DNA of 55,842 nt. Source: Candidatus Cryptobacteroides excrementipullorum. GTDB taxonomy: Bacteria > Bacteroidota > Bacteroidia > Bacteroidales > UBA932. A program made the translations under genes and the position numbers. Below are positions 24,742 through 33,602 of the stretch, in pieces. Positions within the stretch are counted from its first letter, which is position 1; the number at the start of each line of letters is the position of its first letter. The stretch covers positions 1 to 55,842 of the forward strand of contig JADILZ010000027.1 of the NCBI GenBank assembly GCA_017695065.1, read 5' to 3'. The notes under the pieces were generated by a model that saw nothing but the letters and a program-made list of their open reading frames with translations, had not been told where the DNA came from and did not search any database.

Positions 24742-26058
24742 ATGGATATAGCGGTAGTAGGAACAGGATATGTGGGACTTGTGAGCGGTTCGTGCTTTGC
24801 GGAGATGGGGGCTGACGTCACCTGTGTCGATGTGGATGCAGGGAAGATTTCCGCCTTGAAAGAGGGAAGGATTCCGATTTATGAGCCGGGTCTGGACGAA
24901 CTTGTCCAGAGAAATGTGCAGATGGGACGGCTCCACTTCACGACTGACCTGTCTTCGTGTCTTGATTCCGTGGAAGTGGTGTTCAGCGCAGTGGGCACGC
25001 CTCCGGACGAGGACGGCAGCGCAGACCTGTCCTATGTGCTCGATGTCGCAAGGACAGTAGGGCGTCACATGAACAGGTATGTGCTTCTGGTGACCAAGTC
25101 AACGGTGCCTGTTGGCACTGCTGAGAAGGTGAAGGCTGTCATTTCCGAAGAGCTCCGGAGCAGAGGTGTCTCGATACCTTTCGATGTGGCCTCCAATCCC
25201 GAATTCCTGAAGGAAGGGGCTGCGGTAAAGGACTTCCTCAGCCCTGACAGGGTGATAGTCGGGGTGGAGTCGGAGAGGGCCAGGGAGCTCATGAGCAGAC
25301 TTTACAGACCGTTGATGCTCAATAACTTCAGAGTTATGTTCACTGATATCAAGTCTGCGGAGATGATAAAGTATGCCGCCAATTCCATGCTTGCCACAAG
25401 GATCAGTTTCATGAATGATATCGCAAATCTCTGCGAGCTTGTGGGGGCTGACGTGAATATGGTGAGGCTTGGTATCGGGGCAGACAGCCGCATAGGGAGC
25501 AAGTTCCTGTATCCTGGATGCGGATACGGCGGAAGCTGTTTCCCGAAGGATGTGAAGGCCTTGGTGAAGACAGCTGAAAAGGCCGGGTACGAGATGCGGA
25601 TACTCAAGGCTGTGGAAGAGGTGAACGAGATGCAGAAAAAGGTTATATTCAATAAGTTGCTGTCGTATTACGGCGGCAGTCTCAAAGACAGGCGCGTGGC
25701 TGTGTGGGGGCTCGCATTCAAGCCCGGGACCGATGACATGAGAGAAGCCACATCACTTGTGACGATAGACCTGTTGCTCGGCGCCGGTGCCGTGGTGAGG
25801 GTATATGATCCGGTGGCCATGGACGAATGTCGCCGCAGGGTGGGGGACAGGGTTGAATATGCCTCTGATGCCTACGCTGCCGTGGAAAGCGCCGACGCCC
25901 TTGTCATGCTCACCGAATGGAAGGAGTTCCGCATGCCGGACTGGGGCTCGGTGAAGAGGCTCATGCGCCATCCGGCAGTCTTTGACGGGAGAAACATATA
26001 TGATGAACGGGAGCTTGAAGAAGCAGGTTTCCATTATAGCTGCATAGGAAAGAAATGA
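24742..26058 (+). CDS. ugd: UDP-glucose 6-dehydrogenase
   Basis: This 438-residue enzyme oxidises UDP-glucose twice to UDP-glucuronate with NAD. The Rossmann motif AVVGTGYVGLVSG, the AVGTPPDEDGSAD segment, and the active-site cysteine in GYGGSCFPKDVKAL are present. The C-terminal domain carries WGLAFKPGTDDMREA. It follows the epimerase gene by 63 bp and overlaps the phosphoesterase gene by 4 bp. An alternative UDP-ManNAc dehydrogenase role is less likely given the neighbouring GlcA epimerase. Confidence 0.93.
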   Translation: MDIAVVGTGYVGLVSGSCFAEMGADVTCVDVDAGKISALKEGRIPIYEPGLDELVQRNVQMGRLHFTTDLSSCLDSVEVVFSAVGTPPDEDGSADLSYVLDVARTVGRHMNRYVLLVTKSTVPVGTAEKVKAVISEELRSRGVSIPFDVASNPEFLKEGAAVKDFLSPDRVIVGVESERARELMSRLYRPLMLNNFRVMFTDIKSAEMIKYAANSMLATRISFMNDIANLCELVGADVNMVRLGIGADSRIGSKFLYPGCGYGGSCFPKDVKALVKTAEKAGYEMRILKAVEEVNEMQKKVIFNKLLSYYGGSLKDRRVAVWGLAFKPGTDDMREATSLVTIDLLLGAGAVVRVYDPVAMDECRRRVGDRVEYASDAYAAVESADALVMLTEWKEFRMPDWGSVKRLMRHPAVFDGRNIYDERELEEAGFHYSCIGKK

Positions 26059-26882
26059 CAGAGAACATGACTCAAGACAGTGCGGGGGAGACTTCGTCTC
26101 TCGTTCCCGCCCGGCGCCACTACAAGACGGTGGTGATTTCAGATGTGCATATAGGCTCCAACCATTCCAAGGTGGAGGAGGCGAGCATATTTCTGGAAAG
26201 CCTCACCTGCGACCTGCTCATATTGAACGGGGACATAATCGACGGGTGGCAGCTGGATAAGCACAACAGGCGGTGGAAGAAGTCCTATACCAGGTTTGCC
26301 GATGCTGTCATGAGGATGATGGATGACAACGGCACGGAGATAGTCTATGTACGTGGTAACCACGACGACTTCCTCGACAGCCTGGCTCCGCTTCATCTGG
26401 CCAACATCAGCATCGTCAAGGACTATATCCTGGAGAGTTGCGGGAAACGCTATTTCATCACACACGGAGACGTGTTCGACAGTGTCACCGCCAACATGAG
26501 ATGGCTCTCGGTCCTCGGGGACAAGGGATACAACATGCTGTTGTGGGCCAATGCCATATACAACCGCTACAGGCTCAGGAGGGGCAAGCCGTACTATTCC
26601 CTTTCCCAGACAATAAAGCACAAGGTCAAGCAGGCTGTCTCGTTCATTTCCGGGTTTGAGAAGATGCTTGCGGACCTGGCCAGAAGCAAGAAGTGCGACG
26701 GGGTGATATGCGGGCACATACACTATCCGGAAGACAGGATGATAGACGGTATAAGGTATCTTAATTCGGGAGACTGGGTGGAGTCCCTTTCCGCACTCAC
26801 TGAAGATACTGACGGGACATGGCGGATAATGCGCTACAGGAACGAGTTCGGGGGCAGCCTGGTCGGGATACAGAAACAATAA
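26055..26882 (+). CDS. LpxH-like metallophosphoesterase (UDP-2,3-diacylglucosamine diphosphatase family)
   Basis: This 275-residue calcineurin-like phosphoesterase has the full metal-site series: SDVHIGS, NGDIIDGW, VRGNHDD, THGDVFD and CGHIHYPE. The family splits the pyrophosphate of UDP-diacylglucosamine in lipid A synthesis. Its place between ugd and a glycosyltransferase suggests a paralogue acting on another nucleotide or lipid-linked sugar, or lipid A itself. The start overlaps ugd; a second Met (residue 4) is possible. Membrane-peripheral by analogy. Confidence 0.85.
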   Translation: MTENMTQDSAGETSSLVPARRHYKTVVISDVHIGSNHSKVEEASIFLESLTCDLLILNGDIIDGWQLDKHNRRWKKSYTRFADAVMRMMDDNGTEIVYVRGNHDDFLDSLAPLHLANISIVKDYILESCGKRYFITHGDVFDSVTANMRWLSVLGDKGYNMLLWANAIYNRYRLRRGKPYYSLSQTIKHKVKQAVSFISGFEKMLADLARSKKCDGVICGHIHYPEDRMIDGIRYLNSGDWVESLSALTEDTDGTWRIMRYRNEFGGSLVGIQKQ

Positions 26883-26894
26883 ACCCATTTTGCG

Positions 26895-28016
26895 ATGAAA
26901 TATCTGTTCATAGTTCAAGGTGAAGGCCGCGGTCATCTGACACAGGCCATGACTCTCGAGAGAATGCTCGAGCGGCATGGCCACCAGGTGGTAGGCATGC
27001 TTGTGGGCAAGAGCAGGTCCCGGAAACTTCCGGACTTTTTCACCAGGGGGGTGCATGCTCCTGTGCACCAGTTCCTGAGCATCAACTTCCTGCCGTCCGC
27101 AGCCAACAGGAAGCCCAACATGCTCAAGAGTATAGCATACAACACCTTCTGTTTCCCGAAGTATATCGGCAGCATGAATTTCATCAGGAAGACCATTGCT
27201 TCATGCGGCGCTGATGTGGTGGTGAATTTCTATGAGCTCCTTACAGGTTTGACTTACATGCTGTTCCGTGTCCCGGTACCTCAGATATGCATCGGACACC
27301 AGTATCTTTTCCTGCACAGGGATTTTACAATGCCCCAGAAAGTCTTCGGGGGATACGAATGGCTCCGTTTCTTCACGAGGGTCACTGCCATCGGCGCTAA
27401 CAAATATCTGGCTCTCTCTTTCAGGAAGATGGACGATCTCCCGCGCCAGAAACTCAGGGTGGTGCCGCCGCTGCTCCGCAAGGAGGTGCTTGAGACTGTC
27501 CCTTCGGAAGGGGACTATATCCACGGCTATATGCTTAACTCCGGTTTCGCGGATGATGTCATGATGTGGCACAGGGAACATCCTGAAGTGAAGCTGAGGT
27601 TCTTTTGGGACAAGGTTACAGATAACCCTCTTACCGTGATAGACCCTACACTCAGCTTCCACACCCTCGATGATGCGGAGTTCCTGCGCCAGATGGCAGG
27701 ATGCATGGCGTATGCGAGCACCGCGGGTTTCGAGTCTGTGTGCGAGGCCATGTATCTCGGGAAGCCTATACTCATGGTCCCTTCACATATAGAGCAGGAG
27801 TGCAACGCTTTCGATGCAAAGAAAAGCGGGGCCGGGGTTTCTGCCGACAGGTTCGATCTGAGCCTTCTTCTTTCATTTGCAAAGGATTTCACACCGGATG
27901 ATGAATTCCGGCGGTGGGTGGAGTCTGCCGAAAGCATGATCATCAACGAACTCGAGATCCATTACAAGGATTCTGACATCCTGGTTAACAAGATCAGACG
28001 CAGGTTCGGAAGATAA
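26895..28016 (+). CDS. GT-B glycosyltransferase (MurG/GT28-like)
   Basis: The 373-residue protein starts with FIVQGEGRGHLTQAMTLERM, the N-terminal glycine-rich loop of MurG-like transferases that act on lipid acceptors. The C-terminal donor site is visible in CMAYASTAGFESVCEAMYLGKPILMVP followed by EQECNA (residues about 275-305). It lies 12 bp after the phosphoesterase gene and is the last gene of the manC operon. It probably glycosylates a lipid carrier or glycolipid using a nucleotide sugar made by this operon. The substrate is unknown. Confidence 0.85.
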   Translation: MKYLFIVQGEGRGHLTQAMTLERMLERHGHQVVGMLVGKSRSRKLPDFFTRGVHAPVHQFLSINFLPSAANRKPNMLKSIAYNTFCFPKYIGSMNFIRKTIASCGADVVVNFYELLTGLTYMLFRVPVPQICIGHQYLFLHRDFTMPQKVFGGYEWLRFFTRVTAIGANKYLALSFRKMDDLPRQKLRVVPPLLRKEVLETVPSEGDYIHGYMLNSGFADDVMMWHREHPEVKLRFFWDKVTDNPLTVIDPTLSFHTLDDAEFLRQMAGCMAYASTAGFESVCEAMYLGKPILMVPSHIEQECNAFDAKKSGAGVSADRFDLSLLLSFAKDFTPDDEFRRWVESAESMIINELEIHYKDSDILVNKIRRRFGR

Positions 28017-28079
28017 GCATGCCACTTGGAAGCGGTTTCTGTCCGGAGAAGAAATTTTTATAAAAAAGTTTGAAAAATA

Positions 28080-28111
28080 TTTGGATATTTAATCACAAAG
28101 CCATACCTTTG
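28080..28111 (+). promoter_or_regulatory. Sigma-ABfr promoter of the tRNA-Lys pair
   Basis: TTTG (28080-28083) and TACCTTTG (28104-28111) are 20 bp apart. Transcription would start near 28118, about 44 nt before the first tRNA. Confidence 0.75.
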
Positions 28112-28161
28112 CAATCCCAATTCGGAAATGCACCAGTTTATCCGTTTGGAAAGAATGGGAA

Positions 28162-28234
28162 GATTCGTTAGCTCAGCTGGTAGAGCACAACACTTTTAAT
28201 GTTGGGGTCTTGGGTTCGAATCCCAAACGGATCA
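28162..28234 (+). tRNA. tRNA-Lys(TTT)
   Basis: This 73-nt cloverleaf has acceptor arms GATTCGT/ACGGATC, D-arm GCTC/GAGC, anticodon stem CAACA/TGTTG with loop CTTTTAA, and T-loop GGTTCGAATCC. The anticodon TTT reads Lys. The CCA end is not encoded. Confidence 0.97.
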
Positions 28235-28264
28235 CGGAGCGGCCGATAAAGGGCCAATCATGAC

Positions 28265-28337
28265 GCTTCCTTAGCTCAGTTGGTAGAGCACGACACTCTT
28301 AATGTTGGGGTCCAGGGTTCGAGCCCCTGAGGGAGCA
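28265..28337 (+). tRNA. tRNA-Lys(CTT)
   Basis: This 73-nt cloverleaf has acceptor arms GCTTCCT/AGGGAGC, anticodon stem CGACA/TGTTG with loop CTCTTAA, and T-loop GGTTCGAGCC. The anticodon CTT reads AAG. It is 30 bp after the other tRNA-Lys and probably co-transcribed. Confidence 0.97.
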
Positions 28338-28344
28338 CAGAAGA

Positions 28345-28383
28345 TAAAGGCTAATTTAGTGCAAGTCACTGGATTAGCCTTTA
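28345..28383 (+). terminator. Terminator after the tRNA-Lys pair
   Basis: TAAAGGCTAAT (28345-28355) and ATTAGCCTTTA (28373-28383) form a perfect 11-bp stem with a 17-nt loop, 8 bases after the second tRNA. Confidence 0.7.
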
Positions 28384-28447
28384 TTCGTATCTGGAATCGG
28401 GGGGGGGATGATGCTATAAAGGTTAGTAATCTACCCGGCAATACTGA

Positions 28448-28493
28448 AGAAGCTGTCTTGATATCCTCGAAGGGATAAGGCAAGACAGCTTCT
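28448..28493. terminator. Terminator-like hairpin downstream of purT (AGAAGCTGT family)
   Basis: AGAAGCTGTCTTG (28448-28460) is perfectly inverted at 28481-28493, with a 20-nt loop. It lies between convergent units (tRNAs and purT). Its stem is nearly the same as that at 31882-31922. Confidence 0.65.
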
Positions 28494-28555
28494 AAGGATT
28501 CCACGGAATGGCTCTGGCGGAGAAGAGGCCACTTCTGGCCCTTTCCTGTAAATCT

Positions 28556-29740
28556 TCAATATACCTTTACTGAAAGTTTTGCATATGCCCTCTCGGCCTT
28601 TGCCCTGGCTTCCTCCACGGTAGGGGCTGTGGCGAGGATTATGCCGAGGCGGCGGTGCCCGATGATTTCCGGCTTGCCGAAGATGCGGATCTGCACCCCT
28701 GGCTCCTCGAGGACCCTGTCAAGGTCACGGAACTCGTATTCCCTCGTGTTGCCCTCTACCACAATCGCCTTTGATGCTGATGCCCCGAAGAAACGCACTT
28801 CCGGTATCGGCAGCCCGAGGACTGCGCGCGCATGAAGGGCGAATTCGGACAGGTCCTGTGAGATCATTGTCACCATTCCGGTGTCATGAGGACGTGGGGA
28901 CACCTCGCTGAAAATCACTTCATCCCCCTTGACGAAAAGCTCTACGCCGAAAATCCCGTACCCTCCGAGGGCATCCGTGATCTTCCTGGCTATATGTTCC
29001 GCTTTCCTGACGGCGTTCTCCGGCATCGCCTGCGGCTGCCAGGATTCACGGTAGTCACCGTCCACCTGATGATGGCCTATCGGCTTGAGGAACGTCGTGC
29101 CTGCGGAGTGCCGTACTGTCAGCAGGGTGATTTCATAGTCGAAGTCCACGAATCCTTCCACGATCACCTTGCCGCTCCCTGCACGTCCTCCTTCCTGGGA
29201 GATCTGCCATGACCTTTCGACATCGTCTGCCGAGCGGATTACGCTTTGCCCGTGTCCGGAGGAGCTCATTACCGGCTTGACCACACATGGCATCCCTATC
29301 TCCCCGACAGCCCTCATGAACTCATCCTTGTCGGCGGCGAACCTGTAAGGCGAAGTAGGCAGGCCCAGTGTCTCGGCTGCGAGTCTCCTTATGCCTTCCC
29401 TGTTCATTGTCAGCCTGGCCGCCTTTGCAGTAGGGACTACATGGTAGCCTTCCTCTTCCAGCTCGACCAGGGTATCGGTCGCGATGGCCTCTATCTCCGG
29501 TATTATAAGGTCCGGCTTCTCCTGCTCGATGATCTCGCGGAGAGCCTTCCCGTCGAGCATGGAAATGACATGGAACGAATTGGCTACCTGCATGGCGGGA
29601 GCCCCTTCATACTTGTCCACGGCGACCACCTGCACGCCATACCGCTGCAGCTCTATCGCGACTTCCTTACCAAGCTCCCCGGAGCCGCACAGGAGGGCTT
29701 TCTTACCATACTTGGTGAATGTAGTTCCTATATTTACCAT
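28556..29740 (-). CDS. purT: Formate-dependent phosphoribosylglycinamide formyltransferase
   Basis: This 394-residue ATP-grasp enzyme transfers formate to GAR in purine synthesis. It begins with [21 protein letters not shown] and carries [25 protein letters not shown] and the metal-binding [15 protein letters not shown], all specific to PurT rather than PurK. It lies 21 bp downstream of aguB on the same strand and ends at the 28448-28493 hairpin. It seems to be the last gene of the agmatine-degradation operon. Confidence 0.96.
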   Translation of the reverse strand: MVNIGTTFTKYGKKALLCGSGELGKEVAIELQRYGVQVVAVDKYEGAPAMQVANSFHVISMLDGKALREIIEQEKPDLIIPEIEAIATDTLVELEEEGYHVVPTAKAARLTMNREGIRRLAAETLGLPTSPYRFAADKDEFMRAVGEIGMPCVVKPVMSSSGHGQSVIRSADDVERSWQISQEGGRAGSGKVIVEGFVDFDYEITLLTVRHSAGTTFLKPIGHHQVDGDYRESWQPQAMPENAVRKAEHIARKITDALGGYGIFGVELFVKGDEVIFSEVSPRPHDTGMVTMISQDLSEFALHARAVLGLPIPEVRFFGASASKAIVVEGNTREYEFRDLDRVLEEPGVQIRIFGKPEIIGHRRLGIILATAPTVEEARAKAERAYAKLSVKVY

Positions 29741-29761
29741 ATCTTCAAATGAGTTTTGTTG

Positions 29762-30652
29762 TCATTTCCCGTATCTTTCGAGTATGCCTCCGAAGGCGTC
29801 TATCCTCCTGTCCCTGAAGAACGGCCATCCTCTTCTGACGTATTCTGTCCTTCCGAGGTCTATATCCACTACCTTTATGCCCTCTTCATCCTTGCCGAAC
29901 TCCGCAAGTATCTCACCTTGTGGCCCGGTAGCGAATGAATGACCCCAGAACTGCAGCCCGACCGTGTTGCCGGAAGGGTCATCCTCATGCCCTGTCCTGT
30001 TCACTGTCACCACAGGAAGACCGTTCGCCACGGCATGTCCCCTCTGCACGAGCTGCCATGCCCCGCACTGTATCTTCTGCTCCTCTTCCGGGTCTGTGCC
30101 CACTCCGCCGATTGCGGTAGGGTATATCAGTATCTGCGCACCGTTGAGGGCCATTATGCGTGCTGCTTCCGGATACCACTGGTCCCAGCAGACAAGTACC
30201 CCGAGGGTGCCTACGGATGTCTCTATCGGCTTGAAGCCCAGGTCACCTGGCGTGAAATAGAATTTCTCGTAATAGCAAGGGTCATCCGGGATGTGCATCT
30301 TGCGGTACTTTCCTGCTATGGACCCGTCCTTCTCGATCACTACAGCTGTGTTGTGGTATATGCCGGCTGTCCTGCGTTCGAAGAGCGAAAGTACGATGAC
30401 TATCCCAAGCTCCCTGGCCAGCGCTCCGTATGTCTCGGTGGAAGGCCCCGGAACCGGCTCGGCGAGATCGCACAGGGACGCGTCCTCCGTCTGGCAGAAA
30501 TATACTGAATTGTGAAGTTCCTGAAGGACTACAAGCTGCGCTCCCTGTTCCGCGCATTTTCTGATGTTGCCCTTGAGCTTCTCTATGTTGGCAGCGATGT
30601 CCTTGCCGCAGGACTGCTGTACCATGCCTACTTTCAAGATATTGTGTTTCAT
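29762..30652 (-). CDS. aguB: N-carbamoylputrescine amidase
   Basis: This 296-residue nitrilase-family enzyme hydrolyses N-carbamoylputrescine to putrescine, CO2 and ammonia. The catalytic triad is visible: E45 (VVLQELHNS), K118 (KYRKMH) and C155 (GVLVCWDQWYPEAAR). The GDLGFKPIET segment is typical of AguB. It is 12 bp downstream of aguA, giving the full plant/bacterial route from agmatine to putrescine. Confidence 0.95.
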   Translation of the reverse strand: MKHNILKVGMVQQSCGKDIAANIEKLKGNIRKCAEQGAQLVVLQELHNSVYFCQTEDASLCDLAEPVPGPSTETYGALARELGIVIVLSLFERRTAGIYHNTAVVIEKDGSIAGKYRKMHIPDDPCYYEKFYFTPGDLGFKPIETSVGTLGVLVCWDQWYPEAARIMALNGAQILIYPTAIGGVGTDPEEEQKIQCGAWQLVQRGHAVANGLPVVTVNRTGHEDDPSGNTVGLQFWGHSFATGPQGEILAEFGKDEEGIKVVDIDLGRTEYVRRGWPFFRDRRIDAFGGILERYGK

Positions 30653-30664
30653 TGTCCTATGGTT

Positions 30665-31753
30665 TTAAAACTGTTTGCGGGCATCTTTCCCCGTCCTGAG
30701 GAATCCTTCCGGATACTGCATGGTGATACAGTGCAGGGAGCCATGGCCAGAGAGCAGTGCGTTGCAGTTTATGACCACCACCTCCCGGTCCGGGAATACC
30801 TCCTGAAGCCTTTGCCTGGCCACTTCGTCTTTCTGTGACCCTGTGCCTGGAAGAAGTACTCCTCCGTTGACTATCAAGAAGTTGGCGTATGATGCCGGAA
30901 GCCTGTAGTCATCCAGGAAAATAGGGTCTGCAAACGGGAGGGGCACCAGCCTGTACGGCTTTCCGTCCTTGGTCCGGAAACTCTGCAGCTGGAGCATCAT
31001 GGACGAGAAGTCCTCATACTGGGGGTCGTTTATGTCGTCGCACGACACGTATGCTATGGTATCGGGACTGCAGAACCTGGCAAGTGTATCCACATGTCCG
31101 TCAGTGTCATCCCCGATTATCTGCCCGGAATCAAGCCAGAGCACCCTGTCAAGCCCGAAGGCTGTCTTGAGCTCGTTCTCGATCTCGTCCTTGTCGAGAT
31201 ATTCGTTCCTGTTCACGGAACAGAGGCATTCCGTCGTGGTGAGCAGGGTCCCCTGCCCGTCGGAGTCTATGCTTCCCCCTTCGAGCACGAACGGGCGCAT
31301 GTCCACTCCCGTCACATCATCCTCGAACGCCCCCTGGGTGAAGATACGTTTTGTGATCTGGTTGTCAAAGTTGGAGGCGAACTTGAGCCCCCATCCGTTG
31401 AACACGAAGTCGAAAATGTATTTTTCCCCGTTCTCTCCCCACACGGATATGGCCCCGTGGTCGCGGGCCCAGGTGTCGTTCAGCGGGGCTTCTTGGAACA
31501 TTATCTTCTCCATATCTATCCTGAACCCCTTTTCCCCGGATATCTTCCGTATGTCCTCTTTCGCTTCGTCCGCGTCCCTGGCCACTATCATCAGGGGCTC
31601 GAACCTGAGTATGTTGCTTGCTATTTCCACATAGCACTCCAGTACTTTGTCGAGCCGGTACCATTCCGTGTCGCAATGCGGCCATGTGAGCTGGACTCCG
31701 CTCTGTCTCTCCCATTCCGCAGGGAGCCTTCTCCTTGGTGTCTCTTCTGCCAT
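30665..31753 (-). CDS. aguA: Agmatine deiminase
   Basis: This 362-residue guanidino-group-modifying enzyme converts agmatine to N-carbamoylputrescine and ammonia. PAEWERQSGVQLTWPH opens the protein, NDTWARDHG and VLEGGSIDSDGQG carry active-site acids, and the nucleophile is C342 in SLHCITMQYP. It is the first gene of the aguA-aguB-purT unit. No clear TAnnTTTG box was found directly upstream. Confidence 0.96.
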   Translation of the reverse strand: MAEETPRRRLPAEWERQSGVQLTWPHCDTEWYRLDKVLECYVEIASNILRFEPLMIVARDADEAKEDIRKISGEKGFRIDMEKIMFQEAPLNDTWARDHGAISVWGENGEKYIFDFVFNGWGLKFASNFDNQITKRIFTQGAFEDDVTGVDMRPFVLEGGSIDSDGQGTLLTTTECLCSVNRNEYLDKDEIENELKTAFGLDRVLWLDSGQIIGDDTDGHVDTLARFCSPDTIAYVSCDDINDPQYEDFSSMMLQLQSFRTKDGKPYRLVPLPFADPIFLDDYRLPASYANFLIVNGGVLLPGTGSQKDEVARQRLQEVFPDREVVVINCNALLSGHGSLHCITMQYPEGFLRTGKDARKQF

Positions 31754-31881
31754 TTCGTTATCTGACGTCGGTTATACTGTTTTATATAATTTTTATTATT
31801 CCAATATCCGTATCCTGCCATGCGGATTCACGGCTCTGCTGTACAGCAGCCTGTCCATGATGGGCAGCACCCCAAATTATT

Positions 31882-31922
31882 AGAAGCTGTTTTGATCTTT
31901 GTGAAATTTCAAAACAGCTTCT
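31882..31922. terminator. Perfect 14-bp hairpin upstream of aguA (AGAAGCTGT family)
   Basis: AGAAGCTGTTTTGA (31882-31895) is exactly inverted at 31909-31922. It stands in the gene-free stretch 31754-32122, which otherwise shows only the promoter of the peptidase gene. It may isolate the divergent units. Its stem resembles the one at 28448-28493. Confidence 0.55.
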
Positions 31923-32093
31923 TGCGGACATTCAGGGCCTGGACCGGCATCCGGAGAATCCGCAGGCCGACGGCCCGGGTTCGGGATGACCGGTTCCGGG
32001 CTCTTTTACAGCCCGTTGAAATAGCTGCGGCCAAACATAGGTAAAGCATTTCGCGGCCGCAGTGCAAATATAGTCTTTTTTATGTGAATTTCT

Positions 32094-32101
32094 TATCTTT
32101 G
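32094..32101 (+). promoter_or_regulatory. Candidate -7 box for the C1 peptidase gene
   Basis: TATCTTTG matches the consensus. Initiation near 32108 puts the ATG at 32123 as first start and excludes the ATG at 32084. Confidence 0.55.
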
Positions 32102-32122
32102 CGCGTTTTTAACAATGATGCA

Positions 32123-33508
32123 ATGAAAAAGACAGTTTTGACCATGGTCATGGCCGGTGCCGTGAGCTGCGGGCTCGGAGCCCAGGAAATAGGGGAGGGA
32201 CAGCTCTCGATGATAAGGGAGTCGTTTGCCCGTTCACAGGAGGATGTCGGCAGAATGAACGCCATATCAGCCAATTATGATCTCCGTAAACTTGCTGTGG
32301 ACAGGTCACGCCAGGGCAAGACCGATCATTTTTTCAAATATAGGGTGAACGTGAGCGGAATCACGGACCAGCACCAGTCCGGACGGTGCTGGATGTTCAC
32401 ATCCATGAATGTCCTCAGACCGTCGGTGATGGAGAAGTTCGGTATAGGGGAGTTTGACTTTTCCCACAACTACTGCTATTTCTGGGATCTTTTTGAGAAG
32501 AGCAACCTCTTTCTGGAGAATGTTATACGTACAGCAGACGAGGACATCATAATGGACAGGGACGTGGCCTGGTATTTCCAGAATCCGGTCAATGACGGAG
32601 GGGTCTGGAACAGTTTCCTCAACGTGGCTGACAAGTACGGGGTCGTGCCGGATACGGTAATGCCGGAGACCGCCCACTCAGACAACACATCCATGCTCAC
32701 GAGTTTCCTTAACGAATATCTCAGGAAAGAAGGGTACGCGCTCAGGGAGATGATTTCCGGAGGGGCGTCTGTAAAGAAGGCCAGGGAATACAAGATAGAG
32801 GCGATGAAAGGTGTCTATCGCATGCTTGCCCTCTGCCTCGGCGAGCCCCCTGCAGAGTTCACATGGCGGTACCGGACCAGGGACGGAGAGATCAAGTCCC
32901 TCACGTCCACCCCTCTGGAGTTCTACAAGAGCATTGTCCCCGAGGGATATGGCTGCGACGAGTACATCATGGTGATGCATGACCCTACCCGCCCTTATTA
33001 TAAGGTGTATGAAATCGAGAACTACCGCAACACGTACGAAGGCGTAAACTGGAGGTATCTCAACCTTCCTCTTGATGAGATAAAGGCGTCTGCCATCGCC
33101 TCCATCAAGGCTGACGAGGCCCTGTACGCATCATGTGACATCAGCAGGTACTACAAGTCGGATGAGGGTGTTGCTGATCCGGAAATATATGATTTCGAGG
33201 CGCTTATGGGTATGGATTTCGAGATTCACGACAAGAAGGCACGTATTCTTACACGCCAGAGCGGGTCTGCCCATGCCATGACACTTATCGCTGTGGATAC
33301 TGATGATGAGGACCGTCCTGTGAAATGGCAGTTCGAGAACAGCTGGGGCCCGTCCGCAGGTCACGAGGGGTACTATACTTTTACCGACAGCTGGTTTGAC
33401 GAGTACATGTTCCGGATGGTCATAGGGAAGAAGTACCTTAGCGGGAAGGCGCTGGAGGCCCTCGGGTCCGGGCCTGTCATGCTGCCGGCTTGGGATTACA
33501 TGTTCTGA
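32123..33508 (+). CDS. Secreted C1-family aminopeptidase (PepC/bleomycin hydrolase-like)
   Basis: This 461-residue papain-fold peptidase has a signal peptide (MKKTVLTMVMAGAVSCGLGAQ), so it acts in the periplasm or outside, unlike cytoplasmic PepC. The catalytic residues are C89 in DQHQSGRCWMF, His in SGSAHAMTLIA, and Asn in FENSWG. The PepC/BLMH insertion pattern (NGGVWNSF-like NDGGVWNSF, then ARPYYKVYEIEN-like PTRPYYKVYEI) is clear. The upstream 13-residue extension lies before the candidate start of transcription. Confidence 0.92.
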   Translation: MKKTVLTMVMAGAVSCGLGAQEIGEGQLSMIRESFARSQEDVGRMNAISANYDLRKLAVDRSRQGKTDHFFKYRVNVSGITDQHQSGRCWMFTSMNVLRPSVMEKFGIGEFDFSHNYCYFWDLFEKSNLFLENVIRTADEDIIMDRDVAWYFQNPVNDGGVWNSFLNVADKYGVVPDTVMPETAHSDNTSMLTSFLNEYLRKEGYALREMISGGASVKKAREYKIEAMKGVYRMLALCLGEPPAEFTWRYRTRDGEIKSLTSTPLEFYKSIVPEGYGCDEYIMVMHDPTRPYYKVYEIENYRNTYEGVNWRYLNLPLDEIKASAIASIKADEALYASCDISRYYKSDEGVADPEIYDFEALMGMDFEIHDKKARILTRQSGSAHAMTLIAVDTDDEDRPVKWQFENSWGPSAGHEGYYTFTDSWFDEYMFRMVIGKKYLSGKALEALGSGPVMLPAWDYMF

Positions 33509-33555
33509 CATAATGGCAGACTGTCCGCGATGGCAGATATTTTGTTTCATGCGTT

Positions 33556-33571
33556 GCGGCATTCATGCCGC
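33556..33571 (+). terminator. Short GC-rich hairpin after the peptidase gene
   Basis: GCGGCAT and ATGCCGC pair with a 2-nt loop, between the peptidase stop and grpE. There is no T-run, so termination is uncertain. Confidence 0.35.
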
Positions 33572-33602
33572 TATTAGATTGAATTAAAAAAAATAACATA
33601 AT

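Noticed and set aside
26139..27068. 309-residue minus-strand frame opposite the LpxH-like and GT genes
   Set aside because: Both sense genes carry full catalytic motifs; the antisense protein has none.
33509..33602. CIRCE heat-shock operator before grpE
   Set aside because: The TTAGCACTC-N9-GAGTGCTAA pattern is absent; only a GC-rich hairpin is present.
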